A stretch of 64,000 nt of DNA from Methanomassiliicoccales archaeon (GTDB taxonomy: Archaea > Thermoplasmatota > Thermoplasmata > Methanomassiliicoccales > UBA472). The stretch spans positions 262,547 to 326,546 of the forward strand of contig JAPKYK010000003.1 in the NCBI GenBank assembly GCA_026394395.1, read 5' to 3'. Of this stretch, positions 1-8,418 are shown in pieces. The position numbers and the translations under genes are program-made. Position 1 is the stretch's first letter. Each line of letters begins with the position of its first letter. The notes below the pieces were generated by a model that made no database searches, was not told the origin of the DNA, and saw nothing but the letters and a program-made list of their open reading frames with translations.

Positions 1-1036
1 GTATGTCGATGCTCGGCCCCTTGCTCTTGGATAGCTTCATCTCTTTGAAAGTAAGGAACTCGTTGGCCGGAACATCGTACGGTAGGTTCAGTCCGCCATA
101 TCCCATTAATATGGACGGCCAGATGATGGTGTGGAAGGGTATGTTGTCCTTGCCCAGGAAATAGTAGCTCTTGATCTCGGGGTCCATCCAGTAGTCCTTC
201 CAGGCGTCAGGCCGGCCGATCCTCTGGGCCCACTCCTTACTCGCCGAGAGGTAACCGATGACCGCCTCGAACCAGACGTAGATGACCTTGCCTTCCGTTC
301 CCGGAAGCGGTACCGGCACGCCCCATGTCATGTCACGGGTGATGGGGCGGTCCTTGAGACCCGATTCCAGCCAATTCTGGGTGAAGAGCTGCACGTTGGA
401 GCGCCAGTGCTTGCTTCCTTGAACATAGGAGAGCAACGGCTGCTCGAAATCGGTCAGCTTGAAGAAGTAGTGCTGCGCCTCACGCATCTCCGGGCGGGAC
501 CCGCAGTTGATGCACACTGGATCGACGACGTCTCCCACTTCGAAGGTGGTGCCGCAATTATCGCACTGGTCGCTGCGGCTGTTCTCGTTACCGCACTTTA
601 CGCACTTTCCTTCTACGTACCTGTCGGGTAGGAACTTGGCGCACTTGTGGCAGTAGTACTGCATCGTCTGGCGTTGTTCCAGATATCCTTTCTTCAAGAG
701 CGTGAGGAAGATATCGTGCACCACGTTGATATGGTTCTGAGTATGCGTCTTGGTGAAGAGGGAGAACTCTATGCCCAGGTCCTCGATGGCCTTCTTGTTG
801 ATCTCGTGGTAGCGTTCGGCCACCTGCTCCGGCGTTGAGCCTTCCTTATCAGCGCGGACCGTCACCGGTGTCCCGTGCTGGTCCGAGCCGGATACCATGA
901 GGACCTCGTGACCCTTCAGACGATGATAGCGACAGAAGATGTCGGGGGGCAGCAGCGATCCTGCCAGGTGCCCCATGTGAATTGCGCCGTTGGCGTAAGG
1001 CCAGGCCACGCCGATGAATACTTTTGGTCGCTCCAT
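1..1036 (-). CDS. metG: Methionyl-tRNA synthetase (3' end cut by window)
   Basis: Charges tRNA-Met in the cytoplasm. The minus strand is open from an ATG at 1036 to the left edge, giving 345 codons of the N-terminal catalytic part. The class I signature HMGHLAG lies near residue 20 and KLSKSKG near the window edge. Between them is a connective-peptide insertion with paired CxxC knuckles (CHKC, CVKC, CDNC, CINC), as in two-zinc archaeal MetRS. The start is the first ATG, directly before the typical beta strand and HIGH motif. It is divergent from cooS across about 130 bases. Only the C-terminal anticodon-binding part is missing, because of the window edge. Confidence 0.95.
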   Translation of the reverse strand, partial: MERPKVFIGVAWPYANGAIHMGHLAGSLLPPDIFCRYHRLKGHEVLMVSGSDQHGTPVTVRADKEGSTPEQVAERYHEINKKAIEDLGIEFSLFTKTHTQNHINVVHDIFLTLLKKGYLEQRQTMQYYCHKCAKFLPDRYVEGKCVKCGNENSRSDQCDNCGTTFEVGDVVDPVCINCGSRPEMREAQHYFFKLTDFEQPLLSYVQGSKHWRSNVQLFTQNWLESGLKDRPITRDMTWGVPVPLPGTEGKVIYVWFEAVIGYLSASKEWAQRIGRPDAWKDYWMDPEIKSYYFLGKDNIPFHTIIWPSILMGYGGLNLPYDVPANEFLTFKEMKLSKSKGPSIDI

Positions 1037-1166
1037 CGGCGGAGGAATAGTTTTTCGGCATTTAACTTTGCTGTCGAAAGAAAATAGCGCAACTTCATAT
1101 ACTTACAAATTCAAATTTTAATATCATTATCGTGCAGAAGATATTGAAGATGATGCAGGTGGTCGT
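1037..1166. promoter_or_regulatory. Divergent metG / cooS promoter region
   Basis: AT-rich spacer between two divergent genes. On the plus strand an AT-rich TATA-like stretch at about 1116-1124 lies some 45 bases before the cooS ATG, and GGTGGT just before that ATG can act as ribosome binding site. On the minus strand a TATA-like stretch at about 1095-1105 lies some 60 bases before the metG ATG. Both boxes are assigned by eye. Confidence 0.45.
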
Positions 1167-3107
1167 ATGGCAGATGATCAGGAAATCGAAATCATTACGG
1201 TGGAATGTATAAGAACACCTCCAGGACGCGTCACCCCGGATAAGGTGCCGGAGAATGTGGAAAAGAGGGCAATGGACCCTTCGGTCAAGGAGGTACTGGC
1301 CAAAACCATGCTGGAGGGCGTGGAGACCGTTTGGGACCGTTTCGAGAAGCAACAGCCTTCTTGTAAGTTCTGCGACAGCGGGGTATCCTGTCAACGCTGC
1401 GCCATGGGCCCCTGCCGTATCATGGGTGAAGGGAGGGACCGCGGGGTCTGTGGCGCCACAGCTGATCTAATATGTTCCCGCAACTTGTTGGACCAGATCG
1501 CCACTGGGGCTGCCGCGCACTCCGACCACGGGCGAGAGGTGGCTGAGACCCTGCTTAAAGCGGCCAGAGGCGAAGCCCCCAAGTATGGGATCACGGACGA
1601 GGTCAAGTTGATGACCTTGGCCAAGGAATACGACCTGGACATCAAGGCCCCGGTGAACAAGGTGGCGGAGAGTTTGGCCCTGGCCATGCTGGAGGAGTTC
1701 GGCACTTTGAAGGGGGAACTGACCATGATAAAGCGCCTACCCCCGGGAACATACGAGATGCTCAAGAAAGGTGGGTTGCTTCCCCGTTCCGTCGACCGCG
1801 AGATCGTGGAGGCCATGCACCGGGTGCATATGGGCGTGGGTGCGGATTACCGCAACATCCTGGCGCACGGAGTGAGGGCCTCGCTGGGTGACGGCTGGGG
1901 AGGCTCCATGATCGGGACCGAGGTCAGTGACGTGATGTTCGGTACGCCAAGCATCAAGAAGACTAAGGTGAACCTGGGCGTTCTGAAGAAGGACCAGGTG
2001 AACATCTCCCTGCACGGCCACAACCCGGTGCTGTCGGAGATGATAGTGAAAGCTGCCGCATTGCCGGAAATGAAAAAGGCGGCCGAGGAGGTTGGAGCCA
2101 AAGGCATCAATCTGGTGGGACTATGTTGTACTGGCAACGAATTGCTAATGCGAAAGGGTGTGCCGCAGGCCGGTAATCACCTAAGCCAAGAACTGGTTAT
2201 AACCACCGGTGCCCTGGAGGTCATGATAGTAGATTACCAGTGCATCTTCCCGTCGTTGCCGCACACTGCCGCCTGCTACCACACCAAGGTGATCACCACC
2301 TCCCCCAAGGCCAAGATCCCGGGCGGAATATATATGGAGGTCAATCCGGAGAACGCCTACGAGCAGGCCAAGCGCATGATTTCCATGGCCATAGCCAACT
2401 TCAAGAACCGGGATGAGGGACGCGTGCTCATACCGAACAAGCCCATGGACGCCATGGTCGGGTTTTCGGTCGAATCGCTGCGGGCCGCTCTGGGAGGAAC
2501 GCTCAAGCCGTTGCTGGACCTTATCCTTGAGGGCAAGATCAGAGGGGCCGTGGGTATCGTCGGTTGCAACAATCCAAAGATAAAGCAGGACTACGGACAC
2601 ATCACCCTGGCCAAGGAGCTGATTCGCCGGAACATCATCGTGGTGGAGACCGGATGCGCCGCCATCGCCTGCGCCGAAGCGGGATTGATGAGGCCAGAGG
2701 CCGCAGACCTGGCGGGCAAATCTCTGGGAGATGTTTGTCGATCCCTCGGTATACCCCCGGTGCTGCACATGGGTTCCTGCGTGGACAACACCAGGATCCT
2801 GACCCTAGCCGCGGAACTGGCCAATTTGGCCGGAGTGCGAGTGGACCAGCTGCCTGTGGCCGGCGCCGCTCCCGAGTGGTACTCGCCGAAAGCGGTGACC
2901 ATAGGCTGTTACTTCGTAGGTTCGGGCATCAGCGTCGCACTGGGGGTCATGCCCAAGATCTCCGGCAGTCCCAACGTCATCAAGCTGTTGACCGAGGACC
3001 TCGAAGGAGCGGTGAAGGCCAAGTTCTGGGTCGAACCAGATCCCAAGAAGACCGCAGCCATACTCTTCGACCACATCGAGACGAAGAGGGCGGAACTGGG
3101 ACTATGA
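1167..3107 (+). CDS. cooS: Anaerobic carbon monoxide dehydrogenase catalytic subunit
   Basis: Ni-Fe CO dehydrogenase of the monofunctional CooS type (CO + H2O to CO2 + 2 electrons). It has 646 residues, the usual CooS length. The D- and B-cluster cysteines form one block at residues 66-83 (C66, C69, C75, C78, C83). C-cluster ligands are visible in order: the His in SLHGHNPVL, then cysteines in GLCCTGN, DYQCIFP, VGCNN, ETGCAA and HMGSCVD. It overlaps the CooC maturation ATPase by four bases (ATGA). No acetyl-CoA synthase, Cdh subunit, CooF ferredoxin or Ech hydrogenase gene is adjacent, so the electron acceptor is unknown. Confidence 0.95.
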   Translation: MADDQEIEIITVECIRTPPGRVTPDKVPENVEKRAMDPSVKEVLAKTMLEGVETVWDRFEKQQPSCKFCDSGVSCQRCAMGPCRIMGEGRDRGVCGATADLICSRNLLDQIATGAAAHSDHGREVAETLLKAARGEAPKYGITDEVKLMTLAKEYDLDIKAPVNKVAESLALAMLEEFGTLKGELTMIKRLPPGTYEMLKKGGLLPRSVDREIVEAMHRVHMGVGADYRNILAHGVRASLGDGWGGSMIGTEVSDVMFGTPSIKKTKVNLGVLKKDQVNISLHGHNPVLSEMIVKAAALPEMKKAAEEVGAKGINLVGLCCTGNELLMRKGVPQAGNHLSQELVITTGALEVMIVDYQCIFPSLPHTAACYHTKVITTSPKAKIPGGIYMEVNPENAYEQAKRMISMAIANFKNRDEGRVLIPNKPMDAMVGFSVESLRAALGGTLKPLLDLILEGKIRGAVGIVGCNNPKIKQDYGHITLAKELIRRNIIVVETGCAAIACAEAGLMRPEAADLAGKSLGDVCRSLGIPPVLHMGSCVDNTRILTLAAELANLAGVRVDQLPVAGAAPEWYSPKAVTIGCYFVGSGISVALGVMPKISGSPNVIKLLTEDLEGAVKAKFWVEPDPKKTAAILFDHIETKRAELGL

Positions 3108-3949
3108 GCCGGAAGGGCGCTTCAGAACTGGTCAAGGAACTGCGCCGGAGATCGGGGAACCAGGGCGGACAGAGGATATTGGTGGCCGGAAAGGGGGGCG
3201 CGGGCAAGACCACCCTCTCGGCCGCGCTCTGTCTCCTGGCGGCTGCTGAAGGACGGCGAGTACTGGCGGTGGACCAGGACGCCCAGCAGAATCTGGCCTA
3301 TTCGCTAGGATATCCGCCGGAGAAGGCGGCCGCCCTCCGTCCCATCACCCAGGATCTGGATTACGTGGAACAGCGCGTGGGCACCCGCCCCGGCCAGGGT
3401 TGGGGCGGCCTCATCAACCTGAACCCGGACGTTTCCGACGTGACCGAGCGATTCGGCATCCGTATCTCTCCGAACCTGCATCTGCTGGTCATGGGCGGGG
3501 TAGTGCAGGCTTCTACCGGCTGCCTGTGTCCGGAGAACTCTCTGCTCGGAGCGTTGGTTCGCTTCCTCAACTCCCGGGAGGACGACCTAATCGTCATGGA
3601 TGCCCAGGCCGGACTGGAACCGTTCGGGCGGACCGTGGCCGATGGTTTCCACACCACGCTGGTCGTCTCCGAGCCCACCTTCAACTCATTGCAGGTGGCG
3701 GGGCGTGTCGCTCATCTCTCCCGGGAGATCGGGGTGCGCCGGGTGGACCTGGTGCTGAACAAATGCCATGGAACGGAGGACGAGCAGAAGGCACGGTGGC
3801 TGTTGCCTGATGCGGACTTCGACCGGGTGCACTTGCTGCCCTTGGACCCTGAGGTAGGCGAGCGTGAGCCGGACGTCTCTCCACTGGTCGGCGGTAATGG
3901 ACCGTACATGCAGGCGGTCAGACGCTTGGCCGAATCGCTGGGATCTTAA
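3104..3949 (+). CDS. cooC: CooC-type nickel-insertion ATPase for CO dehydrogenase
   Basis: P-loop NTPase of the MinD/CooC group that helps load nickel into CooS. It has 281 residues. The deviant Walker A is GKGGAGKTT at residues 29-37. The CxC pair C140/C142 (GCLCPEN) is the metal-binding dimer motif of CooC. After the central strand it reads VDQDAQQNLA (residues 56-64) where most CooC proteins have a DADPDANL-like motif, so this stretch is divergent. Translation is probably coupled to cooS through the ATGA overlap. The ORF is open further upstream, but that part is a shadow of cooS; this ATG is the natural start. Confidence 0.9.
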   Translation: MSRKGASELVKELRRRSGNQGGQRILVAGKGGAGKTTLSAALCLLAAAEGRRVLAVDQDAQQNLAYSLGYPPEKAAALRPITQDLDYVEQRVGTRPGQGWGGLINLNPDVSDVTERFGIRISPNLHLLVMGGVVQASTGCLCPENSLLGALVRFLNSREDDLIVMDAQAGLEPFGRTVADGFHTTLVVSEPTFNSLQVAGRVAHLSREIGVRRVDLVLNKCHGTEDEQKARWLLPDADFDRVHLLPLDPEVGEREPDVSPLVGGNGPYMQAVRRLAESLGS

Positions 3950-3983
3950 ATATTGTACTACGAACGGGCGTGACGTCCGTCCA

Positions 3984-4020
3984 TTAATTTTTTATGCCCC
4001 CTTTCAATAGGTGGGGGCAT
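3984..4020 (+). promoter_or_regulatory. ABCE1 promoter with inverted repeat over the start codon
   Basis: An AT-rich TATA-like stretch at 3984-3994 lies about 30 bases before the ATG at 4019, so the transcript should be leaderless or nearly so. A perfect 8-base inverted repeat, ATGCCCCC at 3994-4001 and GGGGGCAT at 4013-4020, separated by 11 bases, ends in the start codon itself. Confidence 0.5.
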
Positions 4021-5788
4021 GCGCATAGCGGTGCTTCTGAGGGACCGGTGTCAGTACAAGAAGTGCAACCAGGAATGCCTGAAGTACTGTCCCAAGGTCC
4101 GCACTGGAGTGGAGGCGGTCGTCATCGGCGAGGATCACCGCCCCATCATATCCGAGGAGCTTTGCGTGGGCTGCGGCATCTGCGTGCACAAATGCCCCTT
4201 CGAGGCCATCAAGATCATCGGTCTCCCGGACGAGCTGAACCAGGACATCGTACACCAGTACGGGGAGAACGGCTTCCGCCTTTATCGCCTTCCCATTCCC
4301 AAGGAGGGCCTGGTCACAGGAATACTTGGTCCGAACGGGATCGGCAAGAGCACGTCCTTCCGTTTGTTGTCCGGGGAGGAGATACCTAACCTCGGGCATT
4401 ACGATAACCCTCCTAGCAAGGACGAGGTGCTAGAGCACTTCGCCGGCACCGAGCTGCACGACCACCTGAAACGGGTGTTCGACAAGAAGGTGCGCACCTC
4501 CATCAAGCCGCAGTACGTGGACAAGCTGCCGTCGGTGTTCAAGGGCAGCGTGCGGGAGCTGCTGAAGAAGGTGGAGGGACGCATGACCTTGGACGAGGTG
4601 GTGCCGCTGCTGGAGCTGCAGGAGGCGGTCAACCGCAATATGACCGAACTGTCCGGCGGTGAGCTGCAGAGGGTGGCCATAGCCGCCTCCATAATGAAGG
4701 ACGCCGAGATCTATTTCTTCGATGAGCCCTCGTCCTACCTGGATATTTACCAGAGGATGAGGGTAGCCCGCATCATCGAGAAGCTGGCCAAGGAGAAGCA
4801 GGTCATCGTCATCGAGCACGACCTGGCCATCCTGGACTTCCTGGCCGAGAACGTTTACTTGGTGTTCGGTTCCGAGGGAGCCTTCGGCATATTCTCCCTC
4901 CCCCGGCCGGTGCGCTCGGCTATCAACATCTATCTGGATGGGTACGCCAAGGAGGAGAACATGCGTTTCCGGGATACCCGTATCGTGTTCGAGTCCCGGC
5001 CGCCGCGCTCCAACTGGGAGCAGTTCAACCTCATGGAGTATGGGACGATAGAGTGCCAGTACCCTTCCTTCCACCTGAAGGTGGAGCCAGGCTCCATCAA
5101 GATCGGGGAGACTGTGGGCGTGGTCGGTCCCAACGCCATCGGCAAGACCACCTTCGTCAAGGTGCTGGCCGGGGTGCAGCAGCCCACGGTGGGCAAGATA
5201 GACAGCAAGTTCAAGGTCAGCTTCAAGCCACAATACATCAGCCCGGACTTCGAGGGCACGGTGCGGGAGATGTTCACCGCCACGGTGAAGGACTTCTTCG
5301 AATCCAGCTTCTTCCAGAGCGAGATCGCCAAGCCGCTGTCCCTCAAGAACCTCCTGGACAAGAACATAATGACCCTTTCCGGGGGCGAGCTGCAGCGCGT
5401 CTCCATCGCCTCCTGCCTTTCCCGCGAGGCGGACATCTATCTGCTGGACGAACCGTCCGCTTACCTGGACTCCAACCAGAGGATGGAGGCGGCCAAGACC
5501 GTCCGCCGGGTGATGGAGAAGAGGGGGCGCAGCGCCCTGGTCGTGGACCACGACATCTATTTCCTGGACATGGTCTCTGACTCCATAATGGTGTTTAGCG
5601 GCGTGGCCGGGAAAGAGGGGCTGGGCAAAGGACCGCTCGAAATGCGCCAGGGCATGAACCTTTTCCTCAAGGACGTGGACGTCACTTTCCGCAGGGACAA
5701 CGACACCAACCGCCCGCGCATAAACAAGGCCGGGTCCCGCTTGGATCGGGAACAGAAGGAGAAGGGCGAGTACTATTATTCGGACTGA
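4019..5788 (+). CDS. Ribosome recycling factor ABCE1 / RNase L inhibitor
   Basis: Essential archaeal and eukaryotic ABC protein that splits post-termination ribosomes with aRF1/Pelota. It has 589 residues, standard length. The N-terminal iron-sulfur domain holds eight cysteines (C11, C16, C20, C24, C49, C52, C55, C59) for two [4Fe-4S] clusters. Two ATPase domains follow, with Walker A GPNGIGKST near residue 108 and GPNAIGKTT near residue 375, and an LSGGELQRV signature in each. Its 3' end overlaps the converging small gene by 13 bases. Confidence 0.97.
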   Translation: MRIAVLLRDRCQYKKCNQECLKYCPKVRTGVEAVVIGEDHRPIISEELCVGCGICVHKCPFEAIKIIGLPDELNQDIVHQYGENGFRLYRLPIPKEGLVTGILGPNGIGKSTSFRLLSGEEIPNLGHYDNPPSKDEVLEHFAGTELHDHLKRVFDKKVRTSIKPQYVDKLPSVFKGSVRELLKKVEGRMTLDEVVPLLELQEAVNRNMTELSGGELQRVAIAASIMKDAEIYFFDEPSSYLDIYQRMRVARIIEKLAKEKQVIVIEHDLAILDFLAENVYLVFGSEGAFGIFSLPRPVRSAINIYLDGYAKEENMRFRDTRIVFESRPPRSNWEQFNLMEYGTIECQYPSFHLKVEPGSIKIGETVGVVGPNAIGKTTFVKVLAGVQQPTVGKIDSKFKVSFKPQYISPDFEGTVREMFTATVKDFFESSFFQSEIAKPLSLKNLLDKNIMTLSGGELQRVSIASCLSREADIYLLDEPSAYLDSNQRMEAAKTVRRVMEKRGRSALVVDHDIYFLDMVSDSIMVFSGVAGKEGLGKGPLEMRQGMNLFLKDVDVTFRRDNDTNRPRINKAGSRLDREQKEKGEYYYSD

Positions 5789-6015
5789 GGCGCCTTCTCC
5801 GAACCCATCCACCATACCCAGCAGGCCTTCTCACGGTCCACCTCGCCGCAAATAAGTCCTATCAGGCGCAGCTTGTTGAGCGAACGTGAAAGGTCGTCGG
5901 GACAGCGGTACCCGAAGAAGGAGAAGAGCATGTCCTCCATCTCTCTGGTGGTGTAACGGCCCTCGCCCATGACGTCGCGCAAGGCCACGACCACCATCTG
6001 CAGGGTCTCATTCAT
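5776..6015 (-). CDS. Small conserved-looking protein, possible winged helix
   Basis: A 79-residue protein, function not recognised. The start MNETLQMVV at 6015 is preferred to the longer ORF start at 6084, because the longer form would run into the flavodiiron gene's promoter and start. The predicted pattern is helix-rich (ALRDVMGEG, TREMEDMLF, LSRSLNKLRLIGLI) followed by a hydrophobic CWVWWM strand, which resembles a winged helix-turn-helix. It converges on ABCE1 with a 13-base overlap and is divergent from the flavodiiron gene. Confidence 0.6.
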   Translation of the reverse strand: MNETLQMVVVALRDVMGEGRYTTREMEDMLFSFFGYRCPDDLSRSLNKLRLIGLICGEVDREKACWVWWMGSEKAPQSE

Positions 6016-6083
6016 CGACGGGTGATTGCGGGGGAGCTCAAAAAACCTTCCTGCCAAGAATGTATAAATCCAAGGCGCTATCA

Positions 6084-7268
6084 ATGACCGATACCATGGA
6101 CGCGGTCGAGATCGCAGAAGGCATCTATTGGGTCGGAGCGCTGGATTGGAACGCCCGCAGTTTCCACGGGTTCAGCACGCCACGGGGGACGTCCTACAAC
6201 GCCTATCTCATCCTGGACGAGAGGAACGTTCTGATCGATTGCGTCAAGACCCCGTTCCTGGGGGAGATGATATCCCGCATAAAATCGGTTATAGATCCCA
6301 AGGAGATCGATCTAATCGTCTCCAATCATGCCGAGGGGGACCACGCCAGCGGACTGCCCATGACCCAGCACCTCACCGGGGCGGAGATCGTCACCAGCAA
6401 GAAGGGCCTGGAGGCGCTGCGACTGAACTATGGCGAGATGAAGATGAGGGGGGTGGCGGATGGCGAGGAGCTCTCCATAGGTAAGCGCACTCTGCGCTTC
6501 CTCGAGACGCCCATGCTGCACTGGCCAGAGTCCATGTTCACCTACGCCGTGGAAGATAAGGTCCTGTTCTCCATGGACGCCTTCGGCCAGCACTACTGCT
6601 GCTCGGAGCGCTTCGATGACCAGGTGGAGCTTGGCACCCTCATGGAGGAGGCGGCCACCTATTACGCCAACATCGTGCTGCCGTTCGGCAGCCAGGTCAA
6701 GAAGGCCTACGAGAAGGTGAAGGACCTTCCTATCGCCACCATCGCTACCTCCCATGGTATCCTCTGGCGCTCGCACATCAAGGACATCGTTGACGCGTAC
6801 CTGGGATGGGCCGAGGGGCGCACCGAGGAAAGGGTGCTGGTGGTCTACGACACCATGTGGGGATCGACGGAGACCATGGCCGAGACCATCACGGAGGGGG
6901 TCCGCTCCCAGGGCGTCCCGGTCACCATGATGCGCCTCACCGGCACGGAACGCTCTGCGGTCATGCGCGAAGTGCTCCGCTCTCGTGTGGTGGTCGTGGG
7001 CTCGTGCACTATCAACAATGGCATGTTCCCCACCGTGGCGGACATCACCACGTACATGAGAGGGCTGAGGCCCAAGGGGCGGAAGGCCGCGGTGTTCGGC
7101 TCCTACGGATGGGGCGGAGGGGCTACCAAGGCCATCCGGGAGAACCTGGAAGCGGGCGGGTTCGAGCTGCCGTATCAGGACTTGGACATCAAGTTCGCCC
7201 CGATGAAGGAGGGCGTGAAAAAATGCCACGCATTCGGCATGGAGATAGCGAAAAGCATTAAGTCGTAA
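6084..7268 (+). CDS. fprA: Flavodiiron protein (F420H2- or rubredoxin-dependent O2 reductase)
   Basis: Reduces O2 (or NO) to water and protects anaerobes. It has 394 residues. The N-terminal metallo-beta-lactamase domain carries a full diiron set: H82, E84, D86, H87 (NHAEGDHASG), H146, D165 and H224. The C-terminal flavodoxin domain starts near residue 250 (VVYDTMWGSTET binds FMN phosphate). A TATA box at 6063-6069 predicts a transcript start near 6090, so translation may really begin at the in-frame ATG at 6096; 6084 is the other reasonable start. The electron donor is unknown; methanogen FprA enzymes use F420H2. Confidence 0.93.
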   Translation: MTDTMDAVEIAEGIYWVGALDWNARSFHGFSTPRGTSYNAYLILDERNVLIDCVKTPFLGEMISRIKSVIDPKEIDLIVSNHAEGDHASGLPMTQHLTGAEIVTSKKGLEALRLNYGEMKMRGVADGEELSIGKRTLRFLETPMLHWPESMFTYAVEDKVLFSMDAFGQHYCCSERFDDQVELGTLMEEAATYYANIVLPFGSQVKKAYEKVKDLPIATIATSHGILWRSHIKDIVDAYLGWAEGRTEERVLVVYDTMWGSTETMAETITEGVRSQGVPVTMMRLTGTERSAVMREVLRSRVVVVGSCTINNGMFPTVADITTYMRGLRPKGRKAAVFGSYGWGGGATKAIRENLEAGGFELPYQDLDIKFAPMKEGVKKCHAFGMEIAKSIKS

Positions 7269-7298
7269 ATGCTGCGTTCACTTGGCAGGTGCTTTGAA

Positions 7299-7418
7299 AT
7301 GACCAAGGTCGGAGAGGTCTACGAATGCGAGATTTGCGGGAACAAGGTCAAGGTCGTGGATTCCGGGGACGGGACCCTGGTATGCTGTGGTCAGGACATG
7401 ACCAAGGTCAGCGGTTGA
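7299..7418 (+). CDS. dsr: Desulforedoxin-type small iron protein
   Basis: A 39-residue protein with the rubredoxin-like Fe(Cys)4 centre of desulforedoxin and of the desulfoferrodoxin N-terminal domain: C10 and C13 (YECEICGNK) and the adjacent pair C29-C30 (LVCCGQDM). It starts at an ATG preceded by GGCAGGTG, about 30 bases after the flavodiiron stop, so the two are probably co-transcribed. An in-frame ATG at 7269 would add ten residues. In the cell it may pass electrons to the flavodiiron protein or to another oxygen-defence enzyme; this is inferred from the neighbourhood. Confidence 0.85.
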   Translation: MTKVGEVYECEICGNKVKVVDSGDGTLVCCGQDMTKVSG

Positions 7419-7472
7419 CGTTCATCGCAACCCTTTTTTACATAATATTTTCTTACCCAGTGCCCGGACCGT

Positions 7473-7498
7473 ATTAAATAAGTGAACATCCGTTCACT
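7473..7498 (+). promoter_or_regulatory. TATA box plus palindromic operator for the PHP gene
   Basis: A TATA box (ATTAAATA, 7473-7480) abuts a perfect inverted repeat, AGTGAAC at 7481-7487 and GTTCACT at 7492-7498, separated by ATCC. The box predicts a transcript start at about 7503, that is at the GTG start codon, so the message is leaderless and the palindrome covers about -23 to -6. That is the position where archaeal repressors block polymerase recruitment. Confidence 0.65.
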
Positions 7499-7503
7499 AA
7501 TTT

Positions 7504-8418
7504 GTGCTCAGCAAGGCCGACGTTCACGTGCACACAAAATATTCTGGCTTTGGCCAATACAAGGCACTGAAGTTCCCGGAGTCCATAAGCCGTCCAGAGG
7601 ACGTAGTGGACATCGCCCGCAAGATCGGGCTGAGGGTGCTGTGCATAACCGACCACAACTCAGTTAAGGGCGGCCTTAAGGCCCGCGAATACGCCAAGAA
7701 GTACGATGACATCGAAGTGGTGGTGGGTTCCGAGATAAAGACGGCCGAGGGCGAGGTGATAGGGCTGTTCATCGAGGAGGACGTGCCCATGAACCTTCCG
7801 GCGGCCGAGACCATAGAGAACATACGCCGGCAGGGCGGACTGGTCGTGGCCCCTCATCCCTTTTCTAGGCACGTACCGGCTTTAGGCTCCTTGGTGGACG
7901 AGCTGGACATCGACGCCTTGGAGACCTTGAACGGCGGGCATCTGGACGGATATGCTAACGCTACAGCCAAAGAGCATGCTAAGTGCGGAAGGTGGGCGGA
8001 GGTGGGTGGAAGCGATGCTCACTCCATCGGCCAGCTAGGATGCTCGCATACCACCTTCCCAGGCCAGACGGCCGAGGACTTTCGCCAGGCGCTCTTGAAC
8101 AAGACCACCATGGCCCAGGGCATGATCTCTACCCTCGAGATGGGGGTCAAGTGGAGCATTCAGGTGGTCCTGCAGGCGGACAAGCTTCTGCTGGAGTCCT
8201 TCTTCGGAATACTGAAGAGCGACGATCCGGACGATCCCTTGATCAAGAAGATAAACTCCATGAAGGGCGAATGGAAGCTGGGCGCCCTCATATCATCCAT
8301 GTTCTTCCTCACCCCGCCGGTGCCCTTCCTGACCAGCGTCACCGGGGTCAAGATAATGAAATTCATGAACAACCCCAAGCGGGCCGCGGTCTACCACACC
8401 GTTGATGGACATCAATGA
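7504..8418 (+). CDS. PHP-domain metal-dependent phosphoesterase with C-terminal extension
   Basis: A 304-residue protein. Residues 1-205 form a PHP (polymerase and histidinol phosphatase) domain with metal motifs DVHVHTKYS, ITDHNS, HPFSRH and GGSDAHS. The substrate is unknown; relatives include nucleoside and trehalose-related phosphatases and RNase AM. The remaining 100 residues are not typical of stand-alone PHP proteins and include a hydrophobic stretch (ALISSMFFLTPPVPFL) that may touch the membrane. It starts with GTG on a predicted leaderless transcript behind a palindromic operator, and its 3' end overlaps the converging flavoprotein gene by seven bases. Confidence 0.82.
   Translation: MLSKADVHVHTKYSGFGQYKALKFPESISRPEDVVDIARKIGLRVLCITDHNSVKGGLKAREYAKKYDDIEVVVGSEIKTAEGEVIGLFIEEDVPMNLPAAETIENIRRQGGLVVAPHPFSRHVPALGSLVDELDIDALETLNGGHLDGYANATAKEHAKCGRWAEVGGSDAHSIGQLGCSHTTFPGQTAEDFRQALLNKTTMAQGMISTLEMGVKWSIQVVLQADKLLLESFFGILKSDDPDDPLIKKINSMKGEWKLGALISSMFFLTPPVPFLTSVTGVKIMKFMNNPKRAAVYHTVDGHQ

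Noticed and set aside
2564-3949. Longer 461-residue version of CooC
   Set aside because: The first 180 residues are a +1 shadow of cooS; the CooC family starts at the ATG at 3104, which overlaps the cooS stop.
4430-5815. Long 461-residue minus-strand ORF antisense to ABCE1
   Set aside because: It is a frame shadow of ABCE1, rich in His/Leu/Val from reverse-complemented GC-rich codons, with no family motif; ABCE1 on the plus strand is unambiguous.
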